This document shows positions 36,354-50,160 of a stretch of DNA of 64,000 nt, piece after piece. Numbering within the stretch: the stretch's first letter is position 1; every line of letters begins with the position of its first letter. A program made the translations under genes and the position numbers. The stretch is from Euwallacea fornicatus (Eukaryota; Arthropoda; Insecta; Coleoptera; Curculionidae): the NCBI RefSeq assembly GCF_040115645.1, contig NC_089567.1, forward strand, positions 868,001-932,000, in the 5' to 3' direction. The notes below the pieces were generated by a model that had not been told where the DNA came from, made no database searches, and saw only the letters and a list, made by a program, of their open reading frames with translations.

Positions 36354-39285
36354 TGCGATAGGGAAAGAAGTTCTTATTGATTCAAACGTTATAGCATGTT
36401 TTTGCCTATGAGGTCTCACTTTAATACTTTAGTCCATTATTGCGGAGGTTTAAACACCTGATAAAGATGAAGGTATTAGCAATCAATGAGGCTGAAAAAG
36501 TCTTACGAAATTCTTCTCTGAATGTTTTTGGCCACAGTTAATTGTAACGAATTACGGCTCACTGGGCCTAACCCAAACTGATGAATTTAAATTTTCGTAA
36601 GTCGTTTTATAGCTTCTGAGGCCGATCTACTCGTTTCTGTTTAATATAGGAAATCTATGATCCGATATTAAGGGTAAAAAGAAAAAAAACGTAAAACATT
36701 GTTCTTTGTATTTTACATTAACCATCTGGCATAGATAGTTACCTTGAACTTAGGATAGTAATTTCTCTTCGAACCAATAGACTGACGTAAATCTTGGCTT
36801 ATTTATGCGGTAAAAAATCGCCTTATTCACCTGGTTGCTTGTATGATTTCTAATAATTAAGTACAGGTGGAAGACAAATAAATTTCTTCATAACACATAT
36901 GACTGTTAAAGTGTAATAACACTTGCACGATCATGCGTATTTGGTTCATTTGTGATGTATTTAAGGCAGTTATAATGCAAATTGATAGCAATATTTTCCG
37001 TCTTGTCCGATGGCCAGCTTCTGCTGCCGCTGGTACTGTTGAAACCACTATAACAGCAATTAAATGTACGGAATGGCCACCAGCTAAGGTACGTATACTC
37101 CCATGCGAATACGTTCATTTCTACATTGGGTCCTACGTGGCTGCAGGAGTTGAGAAAACGTTATCTTTACCATTGCCAGCCCATTTCTTGGGTTGCGTAA
37201 CGTTCTCTCGGTATTAATTGTATTATTCCGGCTTACTTCGATATAGATTAACACTGAGAAGTAACAGTGTTCCATAATGCATAAATTAATAATAACAAAT
37301 AGCGTTTATGTAATTTTTCTCTTGCGGGCACAACCACAGGAATTTAGATTATTGGGCTTATGCAATCCCTAACGCAGGTGAGTTACCACCGGAGTGTACA
37401 CTGTTAAATTGTTTATTTGCTTGACGCTTTTATCGAGCACTTTTCCGAATTTGTTAATACCAAGCTCCGGGTTGTGGCTACAGGATCATTCGCAAATGTG
37501 CCCATTTGCGACTAATAAGTGTGAAATTGCTACATGAGCAATTTGATCATTTTCCTCATCGATTTTCAATAACCCGCGCCCTCCCGGGAAGGAAGACGCG
37601 ACATTTTCCGATATATTCGCCCAAACCGTTCATTAAGAGTTCACTGGGAGCTAAAAGTGAGACAAATTTGAAAATTTGAGGTCACGTTAACTTCGACCTG
37701 CAACATTTCTTGAAAATATTTTCGACCCTCAGTCACTTCCGGTTTGACCGGAAATAGCTCTCAACTTGCTCGTTTCAAGCGAGACCCCCGGTATATCGAT
37801 TAAGATTCGACGTAATATTTGAGATGCAATTTCTGTGTAATATCTCGTAATTAGCCCTTACCGATTCTGATGTATTTGCCTTTGCGTCAAAAACGTGCCG
37901 TAATGACCAATTTTAAAATTACGTATCTCCGCAGTTGTTAAGTGCACAATCTTCACGTTCTTCAGAAGGTGAATGGAGAATCTTAAATTTACACTTCTGC
38001 TATTTAAATGGCCCAGCATCATACAGGGCGTTCAGACTTCGGCTTTTAACATTCGCATTTTTGAAGTTGCAGAAATTTACGTTTTAAACGAGACACCCTG
38101 TAATTTTAAGGAGTACGAAGCGGAGCGCTAACTCGCCGTCGAATTGTATCGGGGCAGCTTTCATCCATTTCAAACCGTTTTCGAAATAGTTATGATGAAT
38201 TTCACGTGAAACTTGTAGTACATGGTCATTCTGGTAAATTCTTTGAATGGAGGAGACCGAAGCTCCGAAACAGTTTTCTGCAGATATTGTTGAACTTTGC
38301 CGGGATACGTGGAAAGCTCCGGTGCATTTATTAACTACGTGGAGAGTAAAAATTTACTAGATCGCATAATTGCATGCGTGTTAGGTACGTATGTACATAC
38401 TAAACCTGCCACTAACAATGATATTCGTATCGGAATAATGGATATTTCACATTTCAGTTAATTATACGATAGAAAAGTCCGTTAATGCAGCTTGAAGCAA
38501 GATAAATAATTCTACCGGCGAGTACTGGGTAATTGCTAATAGCAAAAAAAATCATTATATGTAGAAATAATCTAAATTAACCTGAACCAGTATCGAAGGA
38601 ATGCAATATGGTTTTTTGTTAATTTTTAACAAAACTTTCAATTTTTTTGTCGCGGACCCACGAATCTCATAGCTGCAATGAGCAACCCTATCCCGATTTC
38701 TCGAGCTTAGCAAAGCTCGAAACTTGGCAAAGCAGAAGCTTTCTCCCGCGACTCGCGTAACGGAACGCGATTGCAAAAGGCTGGGGAGAGCAAGACCAGA
38801 AAAGTCCAAATTAACAAATTTTATGCAAATAAATTTAAGTTTATGTAAGTGAACCGATCAAATCCAAGTGGGACCATTCGTTCATGGAGAAACCCGTAGG
38901 GAAAGAAAAAGTAACCGCAGAACGTTCAAGTCGCATCTAATCGATTTTACAAGCGCACCTCTTTTTCGGAACCACCTCTCATTGGGCTAAAAAGCGTTGC
39001 GAAATAATTGATAGTTATAAACAAACTATGGTACATCCAATGTAATTGCGTAATTGCGGTTTAGCATTTGGTCTTGGTAATTTTGGAGAAAATCCGTTAT
39101 GAGATTGATGGAGCTAATTAGAAGCAAGGAATGAGGCAGATATTTAGTGTTTTAATAGTAAAATTAGCGCAATTGGTGCAGCTAAATGGAATTTTTAACT
39201 AATATTCGAAAAGTACTGTGCTAGTACTTAGTACGGGACAAGTGCAGCATTGTACTCGCACGCACAGTAAATCGCGCGACGCTAG
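36354..39285. other. Upstream flank of the giant gene, no gene seen
   Basis: Probably contains the promoter and 5' UTR of the minus-strand giant gene. The reading frame upstream of its ATG has only a GTG, no ATG, before a stop. A tiny CAGGGCGTTC ... GACACCCTG element lies near 38023-38101. No other coding sequence is supported. Confidence 0.45.
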
Positions 39286-40833
39286 TGGCATCAAGCAGCG
39301 TGCGTTTCCGCGCATATACCGCTATTGCCAGATCGAGCTCTGCAATGTTGCCGGCTTACTCCATTAAAACAATTTTTAAGACGTGTGTTTGCTGATATCG
39401 CATTTGCGACGTTTTTTAAATTTTGAATTTCGAACTGGAACAATTTCATCTTTCACGTGTTGCGCGGTGTCCGAATAGCGAATAAAAACGCAATAAAATG
39501 CGCATTATCAGCATCGAGGAAAAATTTTTCATAGTTAAACGATTTTGTTAAGGTCAATCTTTAGGAAGAGTTTTTACTCTATTTTCTAGCAAATAATCGA
39601 CCCGTTCCTAGTGCTGGGACAGGACATCGTGTCATTCCAAATTTTAAGACCATTGTGTGTTTGCTTGCATGTGTTTCACCCCTGCATCATAAACGCCCCC
39701 CGCAAGATAACAATGAAACGGAACAGTAGGTGGTTATTATTTGTGCCAGTTTTGAGGACAATCCTGATGTGTCCCTCGGTGAAATAGGGGGCCAATTAGA
39801 TGTGTCATGTGCATTCGCCCACAGAGTTTTGAGGAAAAACGAGCGTACTTTATACATAACGAAAGAAGTATTTTTTACGAAAATCCAGTGAAGTTTTTTT
39901 GTGAAAAAACAATGGAATAATGAGGAAAACTTCATCAAAAACATATTTTTTAATGATGAATCGACCTCCCAATTATTGGGTAATGCTAATCCAGCCGCCA
40001 CTCGTTACTGGTTGAGGGAGAATTTGCACATGTAATAGACGAACGGAATATTTTTAAACCTTGATGTCCGGACAGGTATTTTAGGCGACCATTTAACTGG
40101 TCCATTTTCCATTGAACGCACTTTGAATGAATTGAGATGTCCCGACTTGCTCTAGGCACAAATTAATTCGGCAATTCAACAATCACAAGCTGAATTAGGA
40201 GATATCGATATATATATACAAGGTGGTTGTGGTGCCCACAATGCCACTTTTATTTTTTAAAAAGTCTTGGGGGACATCTTGGAAACAAAGCGACAAGTGG
40301 ATGGGACAAAATTTTGTGGCCGGCAAAATTCCCTGATTTAACTCCTGCAGATTTTTTCTCATGGGGTTACGTTAAATCTACAACTTATAGATTTGATGGT
40401 GATAGGGTTGACAATTCGTACGAGTTGCAAATTGAAATTCGAAATTGCATGCAAAACTATTAGCCCAGAAAGACTTCCAAACGTAGGGAAAATTTTTTGT
40501 AGCCAGTGCGGTTACTGGTATACACAAGAAGGGGTCTGATTTGGCTATTTAATTTAGTTATAGTTTTTGTATTAAATTCCAACGATTAAATTTTTATTGA
40601 TTTTTTATTTATTTATAGCACTTTATTGTGTTTCGTGTTCAAGATTTGTATTCGTTTTCTAATTTAATTTTGGAACGAAAAAGCATTTGAAGTAATTTCG
40701 AGGGCAAACTTTAAGTAACAATCAGGCAATCCGACTTTTTAAGAGCAGCCGGCAACATTGCAGAGCTAGGCTTGGCCACAGCGGGGTATGCGAGCAAACA
40801 CACTCCGCAAATCACTAGTGTCGTTAGACGTAT
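39286..40833. mobile_element. Decayed transposon with about 85-bp inverted repeats
   Basis: Sequence at 39286-39372 (GACGCTAGTGGCATCAAG through GAGCTCTGCAATGTTGCCGGC) is matched by the inverted sequence at 40742-40833 (GCCGGCAACATTGCAGAGCT through ACTAGTGTCGT). A plus-strand transposase relic lies between. Clear target duplications were not identified, so exact ends are uncertain. Confidence 0.75.
39840..40463 (+). pseudogene. Broken Tc1/mariner-type (DDE) transposase
   Basis: Fragments in several frames: FFNDEST (first catalytic Asp), RYWLREN, TGILGDHLTGPFSIE, then IQGGCGAHNATF where families normally have QQDGAPAH, so the second catalytic Asp is lost, and WPAKFPDLTPADFFSWGYVKS around the third. 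Frame changes and stops separate them. The C-terminal piece is open from 40227 to 40463. It is not functional. Confidence 0.8.
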
Positions 40834-42308
40834 TGTATATCAACATTATCCCTTCTCTATCAGGAATGATGGCGTTTATTACAAGCCCGTCCCAGAATGT
40901 ACTATTTTCAGGGATTTAAATTTCATCAAAATTCATGAATGTTTGACACAGCTATAGAGTGGACAAACTCTTACATTCACCATATACAAAAATTGAATAA
41001 TACGGAAGCATGCGTGGTAGATACGTATTCGTATTAATATTCTGCTAATAAATTAACATACACAATATCAATTCTCGAATGCGCCAAATGGAAGATTTTG
41101 CGGAAGGTCACCTACAACAGTAACATTCTTGAGGCGAAGAAAGCAAATTAATTGTGTATATGTTGAAGGTCAATTAGCCTGTTCGTTTTAATGAGATAAT
41201 GCTCAAATCGTTTAGAAATCTGGGCTGAGGCATTCAAGGGGTAAGCAATTAGCATTAAAAAAAAAAAAAAAGAAAAGAGGACAACTTATGATTATAAAGA
41301 GTACAAATTGTAAGATACAGGGTGTTTGGTAATAATTTTCAACTCGGAAATGATGTCGTCGCGTAGATTTTTGCAAGTTCTTAGTGTAGCATTGAAGATG
41401 TCGACGATGATAAAAAAACAGTATTAAAATTTGAGCAAAATATTCAAAAAAATTTACGAGCAGTAAAATAAAATCGAAATAATTGTTGAAATATCATCAC
41501 CCTGTAGCTGTGACACAAGCGCTTTGCAGATACGCAAAGTTGAAAACGCTCGACAACAAATATTTGACATGTAACAACAAACATTTGACAAGTTACAAAC
41601 GTTTCATTAAACCGTTTCGTAGATATTTAGTTTGTTTGTCGTTGTATCCAATATTTGTGGATATTTATCTGCAAATGCTAAATTGGCCTTTTAAAATATC
41701 ATTAAACTTCATAAAATGGTAAAGGAAATGGAATCGAGATTTCAAGAATCATTGATTCGCGTCTATGCAATATGGAGGAGTCGCCATTAGGTTATAGTGG
41801 ATTTGACAAATTCACTCAATAATAACAAAATGGCTCTAAAATATTAACGATCCTCAGTGTTTTTGTAAGTGACTGAGGAAAAACTCTCTTATTTCGTTTT
41901 GAATTGCTCGGAAACGACTAAAAATATTTTACATTTCAAAGCCACACTTCGTCACAGAGGACTGCGAGTAATTTAACCACACTCTCATCAACGCTTATTG
42001 AGGTTAGAGCCTGAGAGTTCCTATGTCGGAAGTGGAATTTGGTGAGAGATAACTATTGAATCCAACTCTGTCCTATATATTAAACTTCAACTATGACTCG
42101 TAAGTGTAGATAATGTGGATATGAAAAACTAGTTACTGTCACATTTCGATACCATTCATTTCTCTTAAGAAAGTTGAGAAATAGACATTGGTTAATCATA
42201 ATTAGAGGTCAATAGTCCGGCTTCAAGACCGCCTTCGTTTTAATCTCTGCCTGCAGTTGATTTCAAAGACATATTAAGTTTATTCCATTGTTTACGTGTC
42301 AAAGTATG
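40834..42308. other. No gene; minor transposon fragment
   Basis: A CAGGGTG-ended piece spans about 41319-41506 (TACAGGGTGTTTGGTAATAA on the left, CATCACCCTGTA on the right). An A15 run occurs near 41257. I see nothing coding. Confidence 0.4.
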
Positions 42309-42437
42309 TTGACACATAAGCAATGGACGTTTATGTGTCAAAGTACGTTGACACATAAACAATGGACGTTTATGTGTCAAATTACGTTGACACATAAACA
42401 ATGGAAGTTTATGTGTCAAAGAATGTTGAAGTGTCAA
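42309..42437. repeat. 39-bp tandem repeat whose units are hairpins
   Basis: Units start at 42309, 42348 and 42387, with a partial at 42425. Each contains TTGACACATAAAC, then a short AATGGA spacer, then GTTTATGTGTCAA, a near-perfect 13-bp inverted repeat. Three consecutive units can each fold into the same stem-loop. Confidence 0.9.
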
Positions 42438-43439
42438 AGGGACATTTGACATAGAAATAATGAATTGTGCGTAAAATCTGAAACTTAAAATTGAGCTTTA
42501 GTTTAAAACGGAACCGTGTAACTGGGCCTCAGAGCCACTAACTTCTTATTTCTGACCCCGTGCTATTCAGCTAATGTTCATCAATTGAGATAATCTGAAA
42601 CGAAAATATCAGCACCCCCAAGCCCCAAAATACCTTGTTCACAGTGAATCAACCCTGGTCTTTCAATACTATAATATCTTGAGTAATTTCAGGACTAGAA
42701 CTCCTCACAACCGGGCATTACTCGACAAACCTACACTTCGGAAAAATTAATAAATCGATCCGCTATCGAACGAGCTCCGCGATGTCCGAACAAAATCGAA
42801 TGCAGCACTGACCATTCGAATCAATCGCAGCAATCCACGCACGGATTTGAATTTGTCCCCAAAACAAAAAACTATCACTTTCACAAAACAGTTGCAAGTG
42901 GCCGATCGCCGATTGTTTAATAAAATATGGCGACCTGCGGTTATCGATTCTGCAATTCTGTTTTTTTATGTATTGGACCGCTTGACCAGCATAGAATAAT
43001 TCTCATGCGGATTTAATATCCACCGAATTCTGGCCATGGATATTAAACAGAGATATGGCGGGTCGTTCAATTTCAATGGTGTCGCTGTAAAAAGAAAGTT
43101 GACTGAGGTATGAATGGGAGTGGGTTCCTATGGAGTGGTTCATGCTGCAGCTCATTTTAAGATGCTCTCTATTTACATTAGTGAGTAGTTAAATCAGTCG
43201 GTTTATTACTTATTGATGGTTCGGAGATTTGATGACACCGGGTATCTTCAGTGCTATGATTCGCCTTGACCTCTACAGAGTGATGCAAATTCGGGGACCG
43301 CTCTAGGTACCCCGAAAACCATGTGGCACGCGGTATTGGTTAACTGAAAGCCAACACATATAATTTAACTTAACGCTTATTCAGAATATTTTCCGACTCA
43401 TAATTGAAAAATTCTCAGTACATCTCACTTGCGGATATA

Positions 43440-44010
43440 CAGGGTCATTCAAGGTTAGTGCCCTATTAAAAGTTTACGGGGTTCTAATGTGAGATCCGAG
43501 ATTTTTGGCGCCGACGTAGCGGAGCTCAATCTGTCCGATTAAACTTTGTTAATTTAATTGGCACACCCTGTAGTTTATTACGTTTTCGAATTGCACCGAA
43601 GATTCAAACCCCAGTTTATGTATCACGTGCCATAGCTATGATTTTCCGTTTTCGAAACTTTTTGGGCTGATTTGGCAACAAATAGCTCTAAATTGAAAAG
43701 AGCATATCTTTTTAACTATCCCCACTGGAGAGCTGACACTTGAGCTAGAGACCCTTATGAATTGCCCGTGTCTCTTAGTATCACAAATTTTGTGGCATAA
43801 AATGAGTGTTAAGTCGTAATGTTAAATAGAACACCCTATATTTTGCATGGCAACTGGAAGATCGATAAATTCTCTATCGAATAATATCATACATCGATAT
43901 AAGTATTTTCGGTCGTTTTTGAGATATTTGCAAAATTGGGATTTTTGAGAGTAAAAGGTACCACTTATTATTAGTTGGTTTGATTGGGAAGGGGCTGTGG
44001 GTCGCTGTGG
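43440..44010. mobile_element. Truncated relative of the 56.9-kb transposon
   Basis: Starts with TA then CAGGGTCATTCAAGG, followed by TTAAAAGTTTACGGGG, TGGCACACCCTGTA, CAAACCCCAGTTTATG and later GAGAGTAAAAGGTACCAC. All correspond in order to the inverted right arm of the element at 56895-58559. No opposite end or transposase is present. Confidence 0.75.
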
Positions 44011-45511
44011 AAGTATCATAAATGAACAACTGCATTTTGCAGTATTCTCCATATTATTGATTCGCTTTTAGTTAAATCGTTAATTAATCATAATTTTTTA
44101 TTTGTTTAAATAAAAAAATAAAAATGTATAATACTTTTGCCAAAGCTCGAAAAACTGCTCATCGCGCAAGCGCAAAAGCACGATTAGAGGAGGCTATCAG
44201 GGCTTTTGGGGGGTAACTTCTTGCGGCATCATATTTTTGAAAGTTTAATGCTGAGTGTCCCATTATGAAAAAAATTAGCATGTCGCAGTTGGCACACTAA
44301 AGTATGTTTCATAAAGTTTGTGCCCTCTCTTCCCTTCCGAGAAATTTATGTAGCTGTTCAGGTAGTTTACGTCGAAATCACGAAGTAAACTGAAGTTTAA
44401 ATTGGTCAAGACCGCGAGCACGGTGAAGGAAATGCCAAATCTGGCCGAGATTTATTGTATACTCGCTAATTTCCTTTTTTTAAGAATTTTCCCTGGTCGG
44501 CGAACTCCCTGAAACCTCAAAGCAGGCAAAAGCTCCGTTTTCACGTGGATTATTTTCGACCGGGTGAAGAGGTCAGTTCGCCCGTTGAGCTTTAAAGTTG
44601 CAGGCACCTCACATGCGAGTAGGCACGGAAGCGAAAATTCCCACTTCCCAAGCGACTCACGAATTTTTTTATTAACTTTCCGAAGTTTATCTCGGAAGTT
44701 TCATCTTTCTATAACACACAAGAAGTCTACCTACGAAAGAAACAATTTATTATGAAACTTTTGAAAAATGCAGAATGAAGCAGCAAGTAGAACAGAACAT
44801 TTAACGTTCTTACGAGTTTAATTTCGTTGTGCCGGAACTACGAGGGCGTTGTGTAATAGTATAAATTGTCCCGAGACAAAAACTGGATTTGAAATCGACT
44901 GGTATAAGTAGCAGGTAGTATATATTCCTCTCAAAGAAAAAACTTAATGGATTCCCGTTGTTTTAGATATTTGTGGTTTTCCGGTCTATGAACCAATTTC
45001 ATCACGAAGGCGCCTGTATATTTATTGCCATTTTACGTAATCGGTTTTTAAGCGAGATCGCCATTTCTCTCGAATTATGCTAGAAATTTTGCAAGACAAA
45101 AACGAAGACATGTCAAACTCGCCACGGGAATCGCCCCGATGGAACAAACCGAACCACGAGGTAAATAATGCGAATTTCAGCCTGGTCCACCTGCGAAGAC
45201 TAACGCGCATCCCCAATTTTAATTAAATCCTGAAAAACTATCTGGATATTCATGAATCAATTCACTCTGATTGGTTGCTAAACGGTGCTGTCTAGTCGCA
45301 CTCGTTTTGAGCTTAATTAGATTGGGATAAGGCCGCTTAAAAATTGAGAATAGATAACCGCGTCATTTTGGATCGAATCGGGCCATTAGACACAGAGTGC
45401 ACGAGAGGATGAGCTTTTTAATATTCATAGATAAACTTTTCACGGGAACTATTACCATTACAGTGCCACGTGCCCCTTTAACATCCAAAGGAATTAAAAT
45501 GTCTCGGTATA
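44011..45511. other. No gene identified
   Basis: Mixed-composition sequence. Short frames such as 44564-44755 and 45022-45216 have no recognisable family, splice context or repeat structure. Confidence 0.4.
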
Positions 45512-46810
45512 CAGGGTCGCTCATCAGAGCGTCAAAATCTCGGCAAATCTGCATTTTAAAAGGAAATGTTCCACATCGAGCTTTTCTGGTCGTTAAGAGT
45601 TGCGCATTGTGAAATTATTTTGAAATCTACAGGGTCCGTCATAACAGTGGGATAGGATCAGATTGTCTTATACGTAAATGTTTTCGTTACTTGCGGGCGT
45701 GGTTTCGAATTTCGAAAAAAAGGGTCTTTCGTCAAAAATTCGCCGTTTCCGAGTTATTAGGGAATATTCGAAAATTTTGACAGCTGCAAGGTCTCGCGGA
45801 AATCGGCCCTGCACCCATGCCGCTGCGAAATTCCGAATCAGTCGTATGGGGCCCTAAGAGGGCCTGACGAGTTGCGTTCGGACGTGTTTTAATTAAAAAT
45901 AACGTTTTCCATAGGCACAACATCGCGTTTAGATTACAAAAAAACGCGTAAAACTCCGGGGAAATATTTTATTTTCATGCAAATTAGGTATTCACAACAA
46001 ATTCTCAAATTGCCCTCCGTTTCGCTCAAAACACAGTTGCAGTGTTGCCAGGACAAAACCATTTATTAATTAAAAAAATATATTAAATCAACGCGTGATT
46101 CGGAAATACAAAATAACGATGCTGTAATGGAAAGTCATGTAAAATGGCAAAACGATACTGGATGTGATCAGGCATCGCGTAAAATTTGCCCATAGTGACG
46201 TCACCGAATTTTGAAACATTGAAAAGTCAAAAAGGGCCATTGTTGGGGCATTAGACACGGCTATGTTTACAGATAGGTTAATATTGGCAAAAGTTATAGA
46301 TTTTAACAAAAATTGTAGGATTCTGAACACGATGCCGTCTAGAAATTTCCGGCATTCAATTTGAAGTAAGGAAGTTATTGAGGTTTAAAGTCGTGGAATT
46401 TCCGAGGCATATTTTAGGAGTTATAGAAAACTTTTTTAATATTAAAACACGTTAAAACCTGGCTTATCAGGAAACCCACAAGATCAATTCCGAAATTCGC
46501 GACGGTTCGGGTACAACGCGGATTTCCGCGAGATCTTGCAACTATCAAAACCGTCCAATTTTCCCAAATAACTCCAATATGGGATTTTTTTTATATATAA
46601 ACTAATTATGAAACTTGACGAAAAAATAGGGAGTTCTATTTTAAAACACCAAATTTGATCCTCCCTCGCTTTTGTGGCAGACCCTGTACATTTGAAAACG
46701 ATTTTAAAACACGCACCTCTTGACGACCACAAATTTTAATACGGAACATTTCCTTTTAAAACTTATATTTACTGAGATATCGAGCTTTGACGCACTAATG
46801 AGTGACCCTG
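45512..46810. mobile_element. Non-autonomous Tc1/mariner-type element
   Basis: The ends are CAGGGTCGCTCATC and GATGAG-like ATGAGTGACCCTG, with TA on both outer sides. About 130 bases at each end are inverted copies, sharing AAAAGGAAATGTTCC and an inner ACAGGGTC motif at 45632 and 46679. I found no transposase between them, so the element is probably mobilised in trans or dead. Confidence 0.75.
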
Positions 46811-48006
46811 TATAAAGCTTAATTTCCTGAGATCTCCAGAAAATCTAAACATAGAGGCAGCGAAACGCATTATCACAGCTGTAGGTGGAGTGGTCAGTTA
46901 ACGTTATTAGATGTTTACGAAGTATGAGACAAACTGGCGAAAATAAGAAATTGGTGATTTGAGGATCGTTCTTGTTGAGAGTTAGTCTACTTAGGAAACG
47001 ATGATGATTATTTCCAACAAATGTTGCTTTAATTATTAAAATTACAAACATATAAAGCGAGTTCAATTTTGTTGCGAGACGGCAATACTCTTCGTTTTTT
47101 TAGAACGTTCATTCAAAAGCTTTGCAAAGATCTTCTAGGCCCCCTGCATCAGGGCGTCTTCCGTTATTGTGCATAAATCCGAGAGGAATAAACAATTTTC
47201 ATGCAACATCCACCAAGATGGCTCCTCTACCGCACCCTTTTCAACAACTAATTTTCTTGTACAACACAGTCGTTTTTAAAAGGCGACGTTTCGATTTTGA
47301 ACCATCTTCAATTTCCCAATTCAACAATGTCATTAGCCCATGATACGCTTTATGATATTTTTAAATGCGTATACTCTATCTCCTATGGTTACCGAGATAT
47401 CAGTGCTAGAAGTGAAACTTTGCACGTCCCGTACATGCACAAGAATACCGATGGATTCCGACGAAGTTCCCGACCACCAGTGGTACTTCGCGGTCTTTTT
47501 CGAATAAGTCTGTGGTACACGATTGCTGTAACGAATAAATCTCTACTTGCAAATAAAATGGAATTTTGATGATGCCCATTCCAGTCCATTTACAGATGTA
47601 ATTAATGATACCCATATTCAATGTTACCAAAATACCTTTTTTGCCAGACCCAATAAACTGTGGCCAAAAAATGGTTTAATGGGCAACCCATTCGAAAGCT
47701 TTTTTGATACACGTGCAGATTTGCTTTTATTCAGTTTATATGAAACTTTCGCGGTCGTTTCATTCTTTGTTTAGTGATCGAAAAAAGCCTATGACGAGTT
47801 ATACATTATGAACACCACCGTATCCACTTTTTACTATGAGAACGGAAATGCCATTAAATATTTCAACGTGTTTGTGTGGAGTAGATTAACGTATTTCGCC
47901 ATTTTGTGATAGACGTTTATTACATCCCACTGCCTATGAAAAACCTCAATTTTAACCACTGTGCTACGTGCAGTATCACAATACATTAACGGAGATTTCT
48001 TTCTAT
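46811..48006. other. No gene identified
   Basis: Several overlapping frames at 47122-47774 on both strands lack family resemblance. The sequence has the look of old transposon-derived DNA, but no terminal repeats were found. Confidence 0.35.
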
Positions 48007-48186
48007 TTCTCGAGTTAGTTCTCGAATTAATTATCGAATTAATTATCGAATTAATTATATAATTAATTCTCGAGTTAATTCTCGAATTAATTATCGAATT
48101 AATTATCGAATTAATTCTCGAGTTAATTCTCGAGTTAATTACCGAAGGAACCTCTAAATTTACTCCGGAATTAATTTCTGAAGAAA
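48007..48186. repeat. 12-bp AATTAATT(A/C)TCG satellite
   Basis: About fourteen degenerate 12-bp units alternating ATTATCGAATTA and ATTCTCGAGTTA. The unit is nearly palindromic (TCGAATTAATTCGA) and creates an artefactual INSR/INSI peptide repeat on the minus strand. Confidence 0.9.
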
Positions 48187-49890
48187 TTCTCAATGTAATA
48201 TCGGCTTCGGAAATATCTGCCACGCCCTTTTATCGACTTTAGGTAATTTGGTCCTCTCTATATCTACATAATAGAATACGACGAATGAAGTCAGTCATAA
48301 ACGGAGCATAACTACGGAATTATTCATTCAGTTCCAGGACCCAATGCATCCACTCGAAACTTTAACCCCCCGGGAAGTTCTTCCTACGTATGAACATGTC
48401 AGGAATAGTTTCTATGTTTACCCACTTTCAATGGTAATTTTTGGTGTGAATGGCGCGTGGTGAAATTAGTGGTGTTGGCACCCCTTCCCCTTAAAGTTAG
48501 TCTAATGCGAACCTCCAACTTTTCTGTGTATCCCCTAATTGGACGCCTAATACTTTGATAATAAATTTTAAATGGGTAATTTTAGGGTTTAACCCTGTCA
48601 GGCATTAAGGTTCAGTCTGGAGCAGAAAAATTGAAAATATGGGTTTAAATTGGTGTTTTGTCCGAACGAGCTGTAACTAGTTGTTGTTTCGTAACCCTCC
48701 AGCCGGCAATTCATTACACAAATTAAGCTCTACATTGGGGCTTGATTACAGGATCTTTACACGGCGGAATAGCTAATGGGTTATTATTATAAAACTCCTG
48801 GGCGTAAAATATTAAAAAACCAGATTAATTAGGCATACTTTACGGTTTACGTAACCAAACCGTAAATTTAAACAGTCGCAAAGCATGCCCTCATCGTCTT
48901 CGTTAACCGTAAAATCACAATTATCCATAACCACCTATTTCCGTAACCCAAGTACACTTTGAATGTAATTAAAAAACCATCTTCTCTCTCTCTACCAAAG
49001 CAATCTTTATTGGTTAGTTGCACCTCGGGTTTTTTGCAGCAAGACCTCATTTCGGTTTAATTAGACCTCGATTTAAGGAAAGTCAAAATTACCAATGGTA
49101 CCTGTGCCTAGAGCATTGAAAATGTATTTAAATGTTTTTTTCTCTTATGATAAATGTTTTAACATGGTCGTCAAAGAAAAATATAGTGCAGTAGGAAGTA
49201 GCAGAAGAGATAAAATGCAGGCTCGCGGAGGAAAAACTCAGTTAGAAAAATAACGGAGAATTTGGCCCCCACTAAACAGTGCGATAAATAACGTTTACGT
49301 ATTCTCTACATAGTCGACCCGCAAAATTATCGGTCTACTTCGGTTTCAACGTAAAAAGTCTTTAGCGTCATTATCACTTAGGTCATAGACGTTACTCATT
49401 TGTGTTATTCTTGAAGCGGTGAGTCAAGTTCAATTTGACTTGTCGGACATCACAGTTCATTCGCGTTGCCTTAAACGGATAATAAATATTTGACGATCAT
49501 TTGGTACGAAGATTTCTCATTTCTACGATTATCACTCAGGTGATTTCACGGTAATAATTCTTCATACCAATGGAATTCGGTCTTTTTGCAACAAATCCAT
49601 CCAATATGAATGATTGATTATTCACGTTTACACCACTCCAAACAAAAACCCCCCGACTTGCATAATTTAGCCAAATGGCTTCAAATATCGTAAGCACTGA
49701 ACTTACATAAAATTAATTGCTGATCAATTTGACGCTCAGTTACGAAAATTGGTTATGGAATCCAAGAAGAGGACGATAAAGAATTTTCTAATTAGTGCCG
49801 TTTTATAAAAATTCAGCAAAAATCGATTACGTGTTGATTAATATGGTACAAACTAAAGTTACTCAATATGAAGTGCCCGTAGAAATTTTA
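48187..49890. other. No gene identified
   Basis: AT-rich intergenic sequence with no supported coding, repeat or RNA feature. Confidence 0.4.
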
Positions 49891-49904
49891 CGCGCCATAA
49901 CATT

Positions 49905-50160
49905 TATAATAGGGCAGCGCACGCGTATAGGGCAGCGGCTGCCGCAAAGTTTAGCGTGCGTTAGCTGTCGTTGGCCGGCGGTAGTAGAAAACGCTAGCTG
50001 ACATTTGACATGTCAAAATCTTCCAATAACATCAGCCAGAATAGCTCTTGACAATTCTAAAGCGTATGCGCGCGCTTACGCACCAATTGCGGTCTCTAGT
50101 GGCGGCAGCTATCACTATCACCGGCTTGGGCAATTGAGGGTTGCCGCCAAAAATTAATTA
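49905..50160. other. GC-rich patch, possible transposon terminus
   Basis: Locally GC-rich, with GGGCAGCG motifs and TAGTGGCGGCAGC ... CACCGGCTTGGGCAATTGAG ... TTGCCGCC. Its order loosely recalls the inverted repeats of the element at 39286-40833, but similarity by eye is weak. Confidence 0.25.

Noticed and set aside
36906..37275. Overlapping frames on both strands upstream of the giant gene
   Set aside because: No family resemblance and no splice context; kept as intergenic.
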